Source: Nakamurella deserti (GTDB lineage Bacteria > Actinomycetota > Actinomycetes > Mycobacteriales > Nakamurellaceae). Taken from it: DNA of 64,000 nucleotides. Location: assembly GCF_003260015.1 (NCBI RefSeq), contig NZ_QCXS01000003.1, positions 1,044,315 through 1,108,314 of the forward strand, read 5' to 3'. Below the pieces are notes generated by a model. It did no database searches. It was not told where the DNA came from and saw only the letters and a program-made list of their open reading frames with translations. Positions 44,336-54,103 of the stretch are shown in pieces (the first letter of the stretch is position 1; each line of letters begins with the position of its first letter). A program made the position numbers and the translations under genes.

Positions 44336-47300
44336 GCGCGACCCGCCGGTGCCGGGACGCCGTCGAGCAGATCGGACAACGCCGCCACCAGTGCGCCGGG
44401 CGGCTGCCAGCCGAACACGCCGCTGACCCGTCCGTCGACCACCGGGGTGTCGGGACCGCACATCCCCCGGACGTAGAGGTAGAGCACCCCGCCGAGGTGC
44501 AGCTCGGGCCGGTAGCCGGGCTGGCGCCAGCGCAGGAACCGGTGCAGCGCCACGCAGTACAGCATCGCCTGCAACGGGTAGTCCGACTGCGCCATCACCC
44601 GGTCCAGGGCGTCGGGCCGGTAGTGCCAGGCGGTCAACGGGGTGTCGGGGCCCTCGCCGAGCCAGTTGGTCTTGTAGTCGGCGACCAGGTAGCGCGGCCC
44701 CGGCAGCCGGACGACGAGGTCGAGGCTGCCGGTGAGATACCCGCGGAGAGCCTGTCCGCCGAGTTCGGGGGTCTCGAGCCGGTCGACGTAGCTCAGCAGC
44801 GGGTCGTCGGCGGGGAGGTGCTGTCGCAGCAGGGGCGCCAGCTCGGCGAGGGTGACGTCGGCCTCGATCCGGTCGCCACCGGCGAGCGGGAGTTCGAAAT
44901 CGAGTTCGGCGAGCCGGTCGGGCAGTGCGATGTCGGCCAGCGTGCGGCCGTCGGCGAGCGGCCCGAGCGGGGTCCGCAGCACCGGCAGCAGCGCTGCGGC
45001 GAGCTCGGCCGCGTCGACGAGGCCGGGCCGGTGACTCACCTCCTCGACGCAGCGCTCGAGCAGCTCGGCCCCGAGGTCGCTCGCCAGCGGGTCGACGTGT
45101 TCGAGCACGGCGTGCACCAGGGTGCCGAAGCCGGTGCCCTTCGGCAGGTCGGCCATCGGCGACGGCAGGTCGTCGGCGGGAGGCTCGGCGGGCAGCACGA
45201 GGACGGGCAGATCCTCGTCCGCGCGCTCCCCGGTCTCGGGTTCGCTGGTGACGTCCGGGCCGGAGCCGGCGGCTCCGGGGACGTGGTCGGCCGCCGCGGA
45301 CAGCGCGCTGTAGGACGTGCGGCGCCAGGCGACGTCGAGTTCGCGCCGGAACCGGCCGACCTCCAGGGCCGGCAGCGCCTCCCCGGGCGGCGGGTCGGGG
45401 GGCAGGTCGACGAACAGCGCCGGCTCCACCGACGGACCGCCCGCCGCGGCGAGGGTCGCGAAGCGTTGGTGGGCCTCGACGTCCCCGACGGCCGGCGCCG
45501 TGTCCGGCACGGTGGACCGGCCGGGGGTGCGTCCGAAGATCAGCCGGTGCAGCGCGGACGACCAGGTGTTGGCGGTGGGCGCCCACCACAGCACCACCTG
45601 GCTCTGGGCGCGGGTGACCCCGACGTAGAACAACCGCAGCGACTCACCGGCGGCCTCGGCGGCGGCGCGCCGTTCCCGCTCGGGACGCCCCACCGAGCCG
45701 GCCCCGCCCATGTCGAGGATGCGTTCGCCCGCGGCGTCGTGCAGCAGCAGGATGCCGGGCTCCCCGACCCAGCGGTCGAAGGCGAACGGCAGGTACACCA
45801 CCGGGTACTGCAGGCCCTTGCTCGCGTGCAGGGTCAGCACCTGGACCGCGGCGGCGTCGCTCTCCAACCGGCGGGTGCGTTCGGCGGCGGTGTCCTTCGC
45901 CGCCTCCGACCGGCGGCCGCGCAGCCACTCGACCAGGGCGGCCAGTCCGAGCCCGTGTTCCACGGCGGCGGCGTGCAGCGCCTGACCGACGTGGCGCAGG
46001 TCGGTGAGGCGGCGTTCACCGTCGCGGAGACGCAGCGTCCGCTCGCCCAGGCCGAGCTCGGACACCGTTTCCAGCAGCGCCGCGACACCTCGTCGGGTGA
46101 CCAGGTCGGCCCACTGCCGCAGCTGCCCCCCGTAGCTGTCGGTGAGCTCCTCGCCGGCGGTGGCCAGCTCGGCGGCGGTGCGGCCGATGAACGGGGTGAG
46201 CGCCGCGGCGCGCACCCGGTCGGAGCGGTGCGGTTGTTCCAGGGCCTCCAGCAGCACCAGCCACTCGTCGGCGGCGGGGGTGGCGAAGACGCTGCCGCTG
46301 CCGGCGATGACGGCGGGGATCCCGCGGGCCAGCAGGGCCTTCTGCACCATCGCGGTCTGCGCGTGGGTGGCGACGAGGACGGCCACCTGACCGGCGACCA
46401 GCGGCTCCCCCTCGAAGGTGGCCCCCGAGCCGAGCAGGGCCTCGATGTCGATGGCCAGGTCCTTGGCGATGAACGGGCGGACCTTGCTGATCGGGATCCG
46501 GGCGCTGCCGGACTCACCGAACTGCTCGCGGCGGATGACGCGCAGCCGGCACGGCGCGGCTTTCGGCGCGCCGACCAGCCGGGAGCCGGCGTGGTGCGCC
46601 ACCACCGGTCGCACCACGATGCGTTCGTCGCCGAGGGCCGCGTCACCGAGCAGCACCTGCAGGCTGTCGATCAGCGGAGCGTCGCTGCGGAAGTTGCGGC
46701 CGAGCGTCGACTGCTGGGCCGCGCCAGCGGCGGCGGCGAGGTAGGTGGCGATGTCGCCGCCGCGGAAGGCGTAGATCGCCTGCTTCGGGTCGCCGATCAG
46801 GATGAGGGTCGACGCGCCCGCGAAGGCCAGGCTCAGGACCTCCCACTGCACGGGGTCGGTGTCCTGGAACTCGTCGACCAGCACGTACCGCCAGCGGGCC
46901 CGCATCCGCTCGCGGGCCGCCCGGTGCTGCGGTCCCAGGACGGCCGACAACCGGCTGAGCAGGTCGTCGTAGCCGAGGATGCCGCGGTCGGACTTGCGGC
47001 GGTCGACCTCCTTCCGCACGCCGATGGCGAACCGCCGGCGCAGGCCGGCCGGACTCGACGGATCGGCGTCGGCGGGCTCCAGCCGCGTCGCCGGGTCCCC
47101 GATGGCGGCCCGACCGAGGGCCAGCGCCTCGGCGTAGTCGAACAGCGGACTGTCGGCCCGGGCATGCCCGAAGCCCCGGATGTAGAGGTCCTCGACCACC
47201 TCGACCACGAGCTCGTCCAGGTCCTCGACGAGCTGGGCGTGCGGCTCGGTGTCGCCGGCGACCCCGAGGCCGGTGAGCACCTGCTGACAGAACTGGTGGG

Positions 47301-47664
47301 TGGTGGCGATGGTGGCGCTGTCGAAGTCGGCCAGTGCGGTGGCCAGCCGGCGACGCCGTACCGCGACCTCGGCGTCGTCGGCCCCGGCGAGCAGCCGGAG
47401 CAGTTCGTCGTCGCCGGCGCGGGCCAGGTCGGGCCGGGCGAGACCGCGTTCGGCCTGGACGAGCTGCCCGCGCACGCGCTCCCGCAGTTCCTGGCTCGCG
47501 GCACGGCCGAAGGTGACGACGAGGAGCTCGTGCAACCGGGCGTGCCCCTCGGCGACGTAGCGCGCCACCAGCGCGCCGACCGTGTGGGTCTTGCCGGTGC
47601 CGGCGCTGGCCTCCAGCACGGTGGTGCCGGTGGGTAGCTCGCCACACAGGTCGAAGGGGTTCAC
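44332..47664 (-). CDS. recB: Exodeoxyribonuclease V beta subunit (RecB helicase-nuclease)
   Basis: A 1110-residue subunit with an N-terminal UvrD-type helicase: Walker A LEASAGTGKTHTVGALVARY, LVDEFQDTDPVQWEVL, GDPKQAIYAFRGGD, then VLTLHASKGLQYPVVYLP and FYVGVTRAQSQVVLWW. The C-terminal RecB-family nuclease domain has GFGTLVHAVLEH and the catalytic Asp/Asp-x-Lys in GSLDLVV and YLVADYKTNWLG, so nuclease activity should be retained. The GTG start at 47664 overlaps the recC stop (GTGA), and homologous sequence begins exactly there (NPFDLCGELPTG); longer frames upstream are shadows of recC. Confidence 0.93.
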   Translation of the reverse strand: MNPFDLCGELPTGTTVLEASAGTGKTHTVGALVARYVAEGHARLHELLVVTFGRAASQELRERVRGQLVQAERGLARPDLARAGDDELLRLLAGADDAEVAVRRRRLATALADFDSATIATTHQFCQQVLTGLGVAGDTEPHAQLVEDLDELVVEVVEDLYIRGFGHARADSPLFDYAEALALGRAAIGDPATRLEPADADPSSPAGLRRRFAIGVRKEVDRRKSDRGILGYDDLLSRLSAVLGPQHRAARERMRARWRYVLVDEFQDTDPVQWEVLSLAFAGASTLILIGDPKQAIYAFRGGDIATYLAAAAGAAQQSTLGRNFRSDAPLIDSLQVLLGDAALGDERIVVRPVVAHHAGSRLVGAPKAAPCRLRVIRREQFGESGSARIPISKVRPFIAKDLAIDIEALLGSGATFEGEPLVAGQVAVLVATHAQTAMVQKALLARGIPAVIAGSGSVFATPAADEWLVLLEALEQPHRSDRVRAAALTPFIGRTAAELATAGEELTDSYGGQLRQWADLVTRRGVAALLETVSELGLGERTLRLRDGERRLTDLRHVGQALHAAAVEHGLGLAALVEWLRGRRSEAAKDTAAERTRRLESDAAAVQVLTLHASKGLQYPVVYLPFAFDRWVGEPGILLLHDAAGERILDMGGAGSVGRPERERRAAAEAAGESLRLFYVGVTRAQSQVVLWWAPTANTWSSALHRLIFGRTPGRSTVPDTAPAVGDVEAHQRFATLAAAGGPSVEPALFVDLPPDPPPGEALPALEVGRFRRELDVAWRRTSYSALSAAADHVPGAAGSGPDVTSEPETGERADEDLPVLVLPAEPPADDLPSPMADLPKGTGFGTLVHAVLEHVDPLASDLGAELLERCVEEVSHRPGLVDAAELAAALLPVLRTPLGPLADGRTLADIALPDRLAELDFELPLAGGDRIEADVTLAELAPLLRQHLPADDPLLSYVDRLETPELGGQALRGYLTGSLDLVVRLPGPRYLVADYKTNWLGEGPDTPLTAWHYRPDALDRVMAQSDYPLQAMLYCVALHRFLRWRQPGYRPELHLGGVLYLYVRGMCGPDTPVVDGRVSGVFGWQPPGALVAALSDLLDGVPAPAGRA

Positions 47665-50600
47665 AGCGTCTCCCGCCGTTCCGCGGTCAGCAACGGGAAC
47701 CACAGCCGCAGGGCGAGTTCGGTGAACCGGGACGGCTCCCGCATCCAGCGTTCGTCGGGCCGCGACGGTTCGCGGTTGACGTCGGCAAACGGCGCGGCGG
47801 CTCCCCAGATCCGGACGAACGCCGGGTCGGCGTCCTCGCCCGGGAACTTGTCCGACACCCAGCGCATCCGGGCGGCGTTCAGGGCGTCCTCCGGGCTGCG
47901 GCGCCGGAAGCGGCTCTCGGCGTAGGCGAGACCGGTCTTGAGCGGCAGCGGCAGCGGTGCCCCCAGGGCGCGGTCGTAGAGGTCGACCAGCTGCTCGAGC
48001 ACCTCGCGCGCCTGCTCGGCGGGAACCGGACCGAGCGTCGACTGCTCCGGCGCGCCCGGCCCGCGGCCGACGGTCACCGCGGTCCACTCCACCGCGGGGT
48101 GGGTGGCGCTGAGGGCCAGCAGCTGGATCCAGGCCTGCAGGCGGGCCTTCGCGCCGAGCCTGCTGTAGCTGATCGCGACGACGGTGGTGTCGTACAGCCC
48201 GGCGACGGTGCCGACGAGTCGCCGGGTCCCCAGCGGGACGAGGACGTCGGCGGAGGTCCGGTCCCCCACCCGCAGCCCGGCGGTGGCGTTGACGAGTGGG
48301 TCGACGTCGGCCATCACGGTGCCCAGGATGCGCTGACCGAGCGGACCGGGCGGCAGCGTCCCGCGACGCCACTCGGCCTGCCGCGTGGTGTCCGGATCCT
48401 GCCCGGACAGCCGGTCGCGGAGCAGACGCTCACCGATGGCCCACTGCTGCAGGGCGTCGAGCTCGACGGGCAGCGCATCGGACGGCTCGTCGTCCTCGAA
48501 CCGCACCGCCACGTCCAGCCGTTGCCGGAGGAACCCGCGGGCGGGGTTGTGCAGCATCGCGATCAGCCGCCCGAGGTCGAGGTCGGTCGGGGGGAGGTCG
48601 AACAGCGGCTGGGCCAGGAACGCCGGCGCCGCTTCCCGGGGGCCGGCCGCCGCCCGGGCGGACGCCAGCACGGCCGGGTCGAAGCTGAACGGCCCCGGCA
48701 CGCCGAGCCGACCGGGAACGACGTTGCGCAGGTCGAACGGCTGCAGCGGGTGCCGGACCAGCACCTGGCTGCGGGCCGGCTCGCCGGTGGCGGTCACCGC
48801 CATGTCGTCCAGCGTGTCCAGCAGCTCGCCGATCGGCACCGACGGCGGCCGGACCGCGCCGGTGCGCTCGTCGGCGCCGGTGTAGGTGATGACGACGGTC
48901 CCGGTCGCCGCCAGCATCGCGTCCAGCAGCAGCTGCCGGTCCTCGCCGCGACGGTCCCGCTCCCCCACCACCGGATCGCGGGCGAGCACGTCGTCGCCGT
49001 CCGGGTGCGCGGCCCGCGGGAACACCCCGTCGTCGAGACCGACCAGGGCCACCACCCGGTGCGGCACGGACCGCATCGGCACCATGGTGCAGACGGTCAG
49101 GTTGCCGGTCCGGAAGTTCGCCCGGGTCGGCCGACCACCCAGCCGACCGGCCAACAGCGCGCGGACGTCGGGCAGTCGCAGCGGTGCGGTCGGGTCCGGT
49201 CCGGCGCCGGCCGCGATGTCGGCGAACTCGCGGTCGAGCTCGCCCTGCTGCCACGCGTCGTCGGTGCTGACGCTGGTCAGTCCGGCGACGGCCGACGCGA
49301 GCGTCGCGAGCCAGCCGGTGACGGGCTTGGGCCCGGTCAGCAGGTCCACGGCGCGGTGCAGCCGGTTGATCAGCTCGGCCAGTCGGCCCGCGAGGTCGAC
49401 GTCGCCGCTGCCGACGTCGTCGACCGGCAGCGCCAGACCGAGCCAGTTGCCGCCCTCGTCGGCCATCGTCGCGCCGAGCAGGATGCGGTCGAGGCCGGCC
49501 TTCCAGGTGCCCTGCGGGAACTGGCTCAACCCGAACGGCTGCCGGTGGGCGGCGTCGAGTCCCCACCGGACGCCGGAGTCGGCGGTCCAGCGGGTGATGG
49601 TCTCGAGGTCGTCGTCGCTGAAGCCGAACCGTCGCCGTACCGGCGGCCAGGCGGCCAGGTCGAGCAGCTGCGAAGCGGTGATCCGGGCGTCGGCGAGCTC
49701 GAGCAGCCTGGCCACGGTGGCCAGCAGCGGGTTGGTCTGGACCAGCGCCCGGTCGGCCAGCCGGACCCGCAGCTGGTGGGCCGGGTGCCCCTGCTCGACG
49801 ACGTCGGCGAGGCCGAATGCGGCGGCGACGAGCGGCGCGTAGACCTCGATGTCGGGGCACATCACGAGGATGTCGCGGGGCTCCAGGGTCGGGTCGTCGG
49901 CCAGCAGACCGACCAGGACCTCCCGCAGCACGTCGATCTGGCGGCTCGGCCCGTGACAGGCGTGCACCTGCACGGTGCGGTCGTCGGCGCCGAGTGGGAG
50001 TCGTTCGGCGGGGCGGCGGTCGTCACGCAGGTCGGCCTGCAGCCGGCCGAGCAGCGTGGCCGGCAGCTCGGCGCCGGGATGGTGGAGGTCGACCGACGGC
50101 CGGCCGCCGAGGGCGAGCTGCAGCTCGCGGGCGTCGCGGCCGAGCGAGGACAGCAACGGGTGTTCGGGCGTCAGGATCGTCGGATCGGCGTCGCGCCGGA
50201 TGACCGCCGGGACGTGGACCGCGGCGATCCGCCGCCACAGCTCCGGGGACGGGTGCGGGAGCCACAGGTGCACGTCACGCCGTTCGGCCAGCGCGTCGAC
50301 GAGGTCCAGGTGGGCCGCCGGCAGCCGGGTCGGCCCGAACAGCGAGACCCGCTCCGGTAGATCGGGGGTGCCGTCACCGAGCGCTGCGGCCATCCGGGCG
50401 AGCGGGTCCGGGCCGGCGATGCGGTCGCGGGTGCGCCGCCACATCTCCGGCTGCCAGCTCAGGTCCGGCGCCAGCGAGCCACCGAACCCGTCGGTGTCCC
50501 GGCCGGCGGCCCAGTCGGTGAGGATCTGCGGCCGCTGGGCCGCGTAGTCGGAGAACAGTCCGGCCAGACGCCGGGCGACGGAGTACCGACGGCCGCGCCG

Positions 50601-50987
50601 GTGCACCAGCTCGGCCTCGGCCGCGCCCACGCCGAGATGGGTGCTCAGGACCTCGCACCAGGGCTCCCCGGCAGCGGCGTCGATGACGTCCAGCAGCGGC
50701 CAGACCAGGCTGTCCGGCGCCCACGGGTCACGGTCACCGACGTCGAGCAGTTCGGTGAAGAGCCTGGTCGGGGACGGGAAGCGCACGCCGGCGCAGATGC
50801 CGTCCGCCCGCCCGTCACGGCGTCCCAGCCGCCGGGCGAGCTGCTGGGTCAGCCAACGTTCGATGCCCTTGGCCGGTACCGCGACGACCTCGAGGGCGAA
50901 CGGATCCGCCAGCGGCTGCGCGAGCAGCTCGCCGAGCGCGTCGACCAAACGGTCGGACCGCTCCGCACGGTGCACGAACAGCGTCAA
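47661..50987 (-). CDS. recC: Exodeoxyribonuclease V gamma subunit (RecC)
   Basis: A subunit of about 1108 residues whose inactive helicase fold recognises Chi and splits the duplex. The start of the conserved region, LTLFVHRAERSDRLVDAL, is followed by VPAKGIERWLTQQLARRLG, VHACHGPSRQIDVLREVL and ILVMCPDIEVYAPLV, then VGLDDGVFPRAAHPDGDD, all typical of RecC. I place the start at TTG 50987: it has an ideal GGAAGGGGG six bases upstream, and homologues begin at this point; ATG 51011 is the alternative but has its purine tract too close. First gene of the recC-recB-recD operon. Confidence 0.9.
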   Translation of the reverse strand: MTLFVHRAERSDRLVDALGELLAQPLADPFALEVVAVPAKGIERWLTQQLARRLGRRDGRADGICAGVRFPSPTRLFTELLDVGDRDPWAPDSLVWPLLDVIDAAAGEPWCEVLSTHLGVGAAEAELVHRRGRRYSVARRLAGLFSDYAAQRPQILTDWAAGRDTDGFGGSLAPDLSWQPEMWRRTRDRIAGPDPLARMAAALGDGTPDLPERVSLFGPTRLPAAHLDLVDALAERRDVHLWLPHPSPELWRRIAAVHVPAVIRRDADPTILTPEHPLLSSLGRDARELQLALGGRPSVDLHHPGAELPATLLGRLQADLRDDRRPAERLPLGADDRTVQVHACHGPSRQIDVLREVLVGLLADDPTLEPRDILVMCPDIEVYAPLVAAAFGLADVVEQGHPAHQLRVRLADRALVQTNPLLATVARLLELADARITASQLLDLAAWPPVRRRFGFSDDDLETITRWTADSGVRWGLDAAHRQPFGLSQFPQGTWKAGLDRILLGATMADEGGNWLGLALPVDDVGSGDVDLAGRLAELINRLHRAVDLLTGPKPVTGWLATLASAVAGLTSVSTDDAWQQGELDREFADIAAGAGPDPTAPLRLPDVRALLAGRLGGRPTRANFRTGNLTVCTMVPMRSVPHRVVALVGLDDGVFPRAAHPDGDDVLARDPVVGERDRRGEDRQLLLDAMLAATGTVVITYTGADERTGAVRPPSVPIGELLDTLDDMAVTATGEPARSQVLVRHPLQPFDLRNVVPGRLGVPGPFSFDPAVLASARAAAGPREAAPAFLAQPLFDLPPTDLDLGRLIAMLHNPARGFLRQRLDVAVRFEDDEPSDALPVELDALQQWAIGERLLRDRLSGQDPDTTRQAEWRRGTLPPGPLGQRILGTVMADVDPLVNATAGLRVGDRTSADVLVPLGTRRLVGTVAGLYDTTVVAISYSRLGAKARLQAWIQLLALSATHPAVEWTAVTVGRGPGAPEQSTLGPVPAEQAREVLEQLVDLYDRALGAPLPLPLKTGLAYAESRFRRRSPEDALNAARMRWVSDKFPGEDADPAFVRIWGAAAPFADVNREPSRPDERWMREPSRFTELALRLWFPLLTAERRETL

Positions 50988-51156
50988 CGTCGTCCCCCTT
51001 CCGCTGCGCATTCTCCCCGGCTCCCCCACCGGTCCGGCACAGCGTAGTGACCCCCGCCGACAGTGAGCCGTCAGCGGATCCGCCGTCCACCCGGACACGG
51101 CCGCGCCGCCGCCCCTCGACTCACGAGGGACGGCGGCGCGGGTGGTACGGCGACCG

Positions 51157-52347
51157 TCAGGGCTTGAGCACGACCTTGATGCAGCCGTCCTGCTTCTTCT
51201 GGAACGTCTCGTACATCGACGGAGCCTCGGCCAACGGCACCGTGTGGGTGGTCAGGTCCAGCGTTCCCAGCGGGTCGGAGGAGTCGTTCACCAGGGGCAG
51301 GATGTCGTCCACCCAGCGGTGGACGTTGCACTGACCCATTCTCAGTTGGATCTGCTTGTCGAACATGTTCATCAGCGGCATCGGGTCGGCGGAGCCGCCG
51401 TAGACGCCGCTGAGCGACACCGTGCCGCCGCGGCGGACCGCGTCCAGCGACTGGTGCAGCGCGGTGAGGCGGTCCAGGCCGACCGTCTCGAAGACGGGGC
51501 GGGCGATGGGTCCGGGGAGCAACCCGGCCGCGGCCTGGGCCACCTTGGTGAGCTTGTTGCCGACCCCGCCGTGGGCCTCCATGCCGACCGCGTCGACCAC
51601 GGAGTCCGGGCCACGGCCCTTGGTCATCTGCCGCAGCGCATCGGGCACGTCGTCGACCGCCGAGGGGTCGAGGGTCTCCACGCCGTACTTCTCGACCAGC
51701 GCACGGCGCTCGGGGACGAGCTCGATGCCGATGACCCGGTAACCCAGGTGCTTGCCGATCCGGGCGGAGAACTGGCCGACCGGGCCGAGGCCGAACACGG
51801 CCAGCGTGCCGCCGTCGGGCACGTTCGCGTACTGCACGGCCTGCCAGGCGGTCGGGATGATGTCGGAGAGGAAGAGGAACTTCTCGTCCGGCCCCTCCTC
51901 GCTGACCTTGATGGGGCCGTAGTGGGCCTGCGGCACCCGCAGGTACTCGGCCTGCCCACCGGGGACGGCGCCGTAGAGCATGGTGTAGCCGAACAGCGCG
52001 GCACCCTTGTCGTGGTCGTGCACCTGCGTGGTCTCGCACTGCGACTGCAGTCCCTGGCTGCACATGAAGCAGCTGCCGCAGGAGATGTTGAAGGGGATGA
52101 CGACCCGGTCACCGGGCTTGATGTGGGTGACCTGCGAGCCGACCTCCTGCACGATGCCCATCGGCTCGTGCCCGAGGATGTCGCCCGGCGTCAGGAACGG
52201 CCCCATGATCTCGTAGAGATGCAGGTCGGAGCCGCAGATGGCGGTCGAGGTGACCTTGATGATCGCGTCGGTCGGATCCTGCAGTTTCGGGTCCGGGACT
52301 TCTTCGACGCGCACGTCGCGCTTGCCGTGCCAGGTGAGTGCCTTCAT
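51157..52347 (-). CDS. Zinc-dependent alcohol (formaldehyde-type) dehydrogenase
   Basis: A 396-residue medium-chain dehydrogenase of the formaldehyde-dehydrogenase-like subgroup. Catalytic zinc ligands are Cys in AICGSDLHLYE and His-Glu in LGHEPMGIVQEVG. The structural zinc is bound by four Cys in ISCGSCFMCSQGLQSQCE. The Rossmann motif is GLGPVGQFSARIGKHLG, with an acidic residue (IELVPER) after the fold that suggests NAD. The insert between coenzyme-binding and C-terminal regions (VGMEAHGGVGNKLTK) is typical of the group. The ATG at 52347 follows GGAAGGA. The next gene, ramB, is on the same strand 129 nt upstream. Confidence 0.88.
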   Translation of the reverse strand: MKALTWHGKRDVRVEEVPDPKLQDPTDAIIKVTSTAICGSDLHLYEIMGPFLTPGDILGHEPMGIVQEVGSQVTHIKPGDRVVIPFNISCGSCFMCSQGLQSQCETTQVHDHDKGAALFGYTMLYGAVPGGQAEYLRVPQAHYGPIKVSEEGPDEKFLFLSDIIPTAWQAVQYANVPDGGTLAVFGLGPVGQFSARIGKHLGYRVIGIELVPERRALVEKYGVETLDPSAVDDVPDALRQMTKGRGPDSVVDAVGMEAHGGVGNKLTKVAQAAAGLLPGPIARPVFETVGLDRLTALHQSLDAVRRGGTVSLSGVYGGSADPMPLMNMFDKQIQLRMGQCNVHRWVDDILPLVNDSSDPLGTLDLTTHTVPLAEAPSMYETFQKKQDGCIKVVLKP

Positions 52348-52476
52348 TGCTGATCCTTCCGCGGTCGGCAGCGCAACGCCTCGCGGTGAAGTGTGCACGC
52401 CGACGGTCGCCGGTGTTTTCCAACGTGTGAAGCGATATGCCACGCCGGGCGCGCGGACAAACCCGCGACGCGCCAC

Positions 52477-53988
52477 TCACCCCCGCCCGCGCGCCTGCGC
52501 CTCCAGGAAGCCCAGCACGTCGGTGTCGTCCACGCCGGGGAAGACACCGGGCGGCATGGCCGCCAGCAGGTGTGAGTGCACCCGGGCACTCGGCCAGGCC
52601 TTGCCCTCCCAGCGGGACGCGAGGTCGGCGGGCGGCAGCTCGCAGCACGCCGGGTCGGGGCACTTCGATCGCGACCGTTCCAGCGTCTCGCGCCCCCGCA
52701 TCCACTTCACGTGGGCGTACGGCACCCCGACGCTCACCGAGAACAGACCGGCCGGGGTGCGGTCGACGACCGCGGTGCACCAGTACGTTCCGCGGCCGGT
52801 GTCGGTGTACTGCTGGTACGCCGCCGACAGGTCCGCCTGCTCGAACACCACCCGAGCGGTCCAGTACCGGCAGACCCGCTGCCCCTCGATCGCCCCGGTC
52901 GGGTCCTTCGGGAAGTGCACCCCGTCGTTCTCGTAGGCCTTGTAGATCAACCCCGACGAGGAGATCCGCATGAAGTGCACCGGCAGATCCAGGTGCCGGG
53001 TGGCCAGGTTGGTGAACCGGTGCGCCGCGGTCTCGTACGACACCGCGTAGGCGTCCCGCAGGTCCTCGATGGCGATGTCCTTGGCCGCCTTGGCCTTCCG
53101 CAGCAGCGACAACGCCCCCTTCTCCGGGATCAGCAGCGCCGCGGCGAAGTAGTTCACCTCGACCCGCTGCTCGAGGAAGTCGCCGTAGTCCCCCGGCACC
53201 CGGTGCCCGAGCATCACGTGACCCAGCGCCTGCAGCGCCAGCGACCGCGAGTCGTGTTGTCCCGCATCGGGTTGCGGCAGGTAGATGGTGCGGTTGGCCA
53301 GATCGGTCACGGTCCGGGTCGACTGCGGCAGGTTCGAGGTGTGCACCAGCGAGAACCCCAGATGCGCCGCCATCCGGTCGACCACGGTGCGGGTGATGGG
53401 GCCCTCCCGGTAGCCGACCGCCTGCAACAGTCCGGCGGCCACCGTCTCGATGTCGCCGAAGTAGTTGTCCTGGTCGCGCATCCGCTGCCGCAGCTTCGCG
53501 TTCGCCCGGCGCGCGTGCTCCGGCGTCGCCGCCCGCTCGGCCTGGACCGACGCCAGCGCCCGGTGCAGCCCGACCAGCGCCTCCAGCGCCTCCGTGGGCA
53601 GCCGCGGACCCGGCCGCACCGCGGGTATCCGGAGCGCCTCGAAGGAGTCGGCCCGCTGGGCCTTCTCGAGTTCGATCTCCAGGGCGGCCCGCCGGCTCGG
53701 CGCCGCCACCGCCAGCAGATCACCCAGCCCCGTCTCCAACGCGCCGGCGATGGCGGACAGCACCGAGAGCTTCGCCTCGCGCTTGCCGTTCTCGATCAGC
53801 GACAACGCCGACGCCGAGATCCCGGCCGCCCCGGCCACCTCGTCCAACGTGCTGGCCCGCTGTTGCCGCAGGTGCCGGATCCGGCGTCCCACCGTGAGCA
53901 GATCCGGGCCGGCCGGCACCGCCGGCACCGCTCGTCCACCGCGTGATGCGGCGGTCTCGACGACCTCAGCAGCGACCGTATCCGTCAT
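52477..53988 (-). CDS. ramB: RamB-type regulator of acetate/glyoxylate metabolism
   Basis: A 503-residue regulator with an XRE-type HTH (VGRRIRHLRQQRASTLDEVA, then SALSLIENGKRE), a long linker, an ImmA/IrrE-like central domain (LGHVMLGHRVPG, then VNYFAAALLIPEKG) and a C-terminal short-chain-acyl-regulator domain with four Cys (SKCPDPACCELPP region). This matches RamB of corynebacteria and mycobacteria, which controls aceA and aceB. The peptidase-like motif has no Glu (HVMLGH), so a sensory rather than proteolytic role is likely. It is transcribed divergently from aceA across 115 nt. The ATG at 53988 is used; an in-frame start at 54033 would add 15 residues. Confidence 0.85.
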   Translation of the reverse strand: MTDTVAAEVVETAASRGGRAVPAVPAGPDLLTVGRRIRHLRQQRASTLDEVAGAAGISASALSLIENGKREAKLSVLSAIAGALETGLGDLLAVAAPSRRAALEIELEKAQRADSFEALRIPAVRPGPRLPTEALEALVGLHRALASVQAERAATPEHARRANAKLRQRMRDQDNYFGDIETVAAGLLQAVGYREGPITRTVVDRMAAHLGFSLVHTSNLPQSTRTVTDLANRTIYLPQPDAGQHDSRSLALQALGHVMLGHRVPGDYGDFLEQRVEVNYFAAALLIPEKGALSLLRKAKAAKDIAIEDLRDAYAVSYETAAHRFTNLATRHLDLPVHFMRISSSGLIYKAYENDGVHFPKDPTGAIEGQRVCRYWTARVVFEQADLSAAYQQYTDTGRGTYWCTAVVDRTPAGLFSVSVGVPYAHVKWMRGRETLERSRSKCPDPACCELPPADLASRWEGKAWPSARVHSHLLAAMPPGVFPGVDDTDVLGFLEAQARGRG

Positions 53989-54103
53989 TGCTGCACGATA
54001 ACGCAAGAACGGCGATTCTTTACGAAGGGATGCCATTGTGAACCCCCGGTCTTGACGCGACGGTGATGGAGCACCCGTTCCCACGGCCCCGAAAGGACCG
54101 CTC

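Noticed and set aside
44497-47637. 1046-codon open frame opposite recB
   Set aside because: No recognisable motif and biased composition; recB motifs on the other strand are complete.
52477-53988. ImmA/IrrE-type active peptidase or toxin-antitoxin pair
   Set aside because: The HExxH motif lacks its Glu, no small partner gene is adjacent, and domain order plus divergent aceA fit RamB much better.
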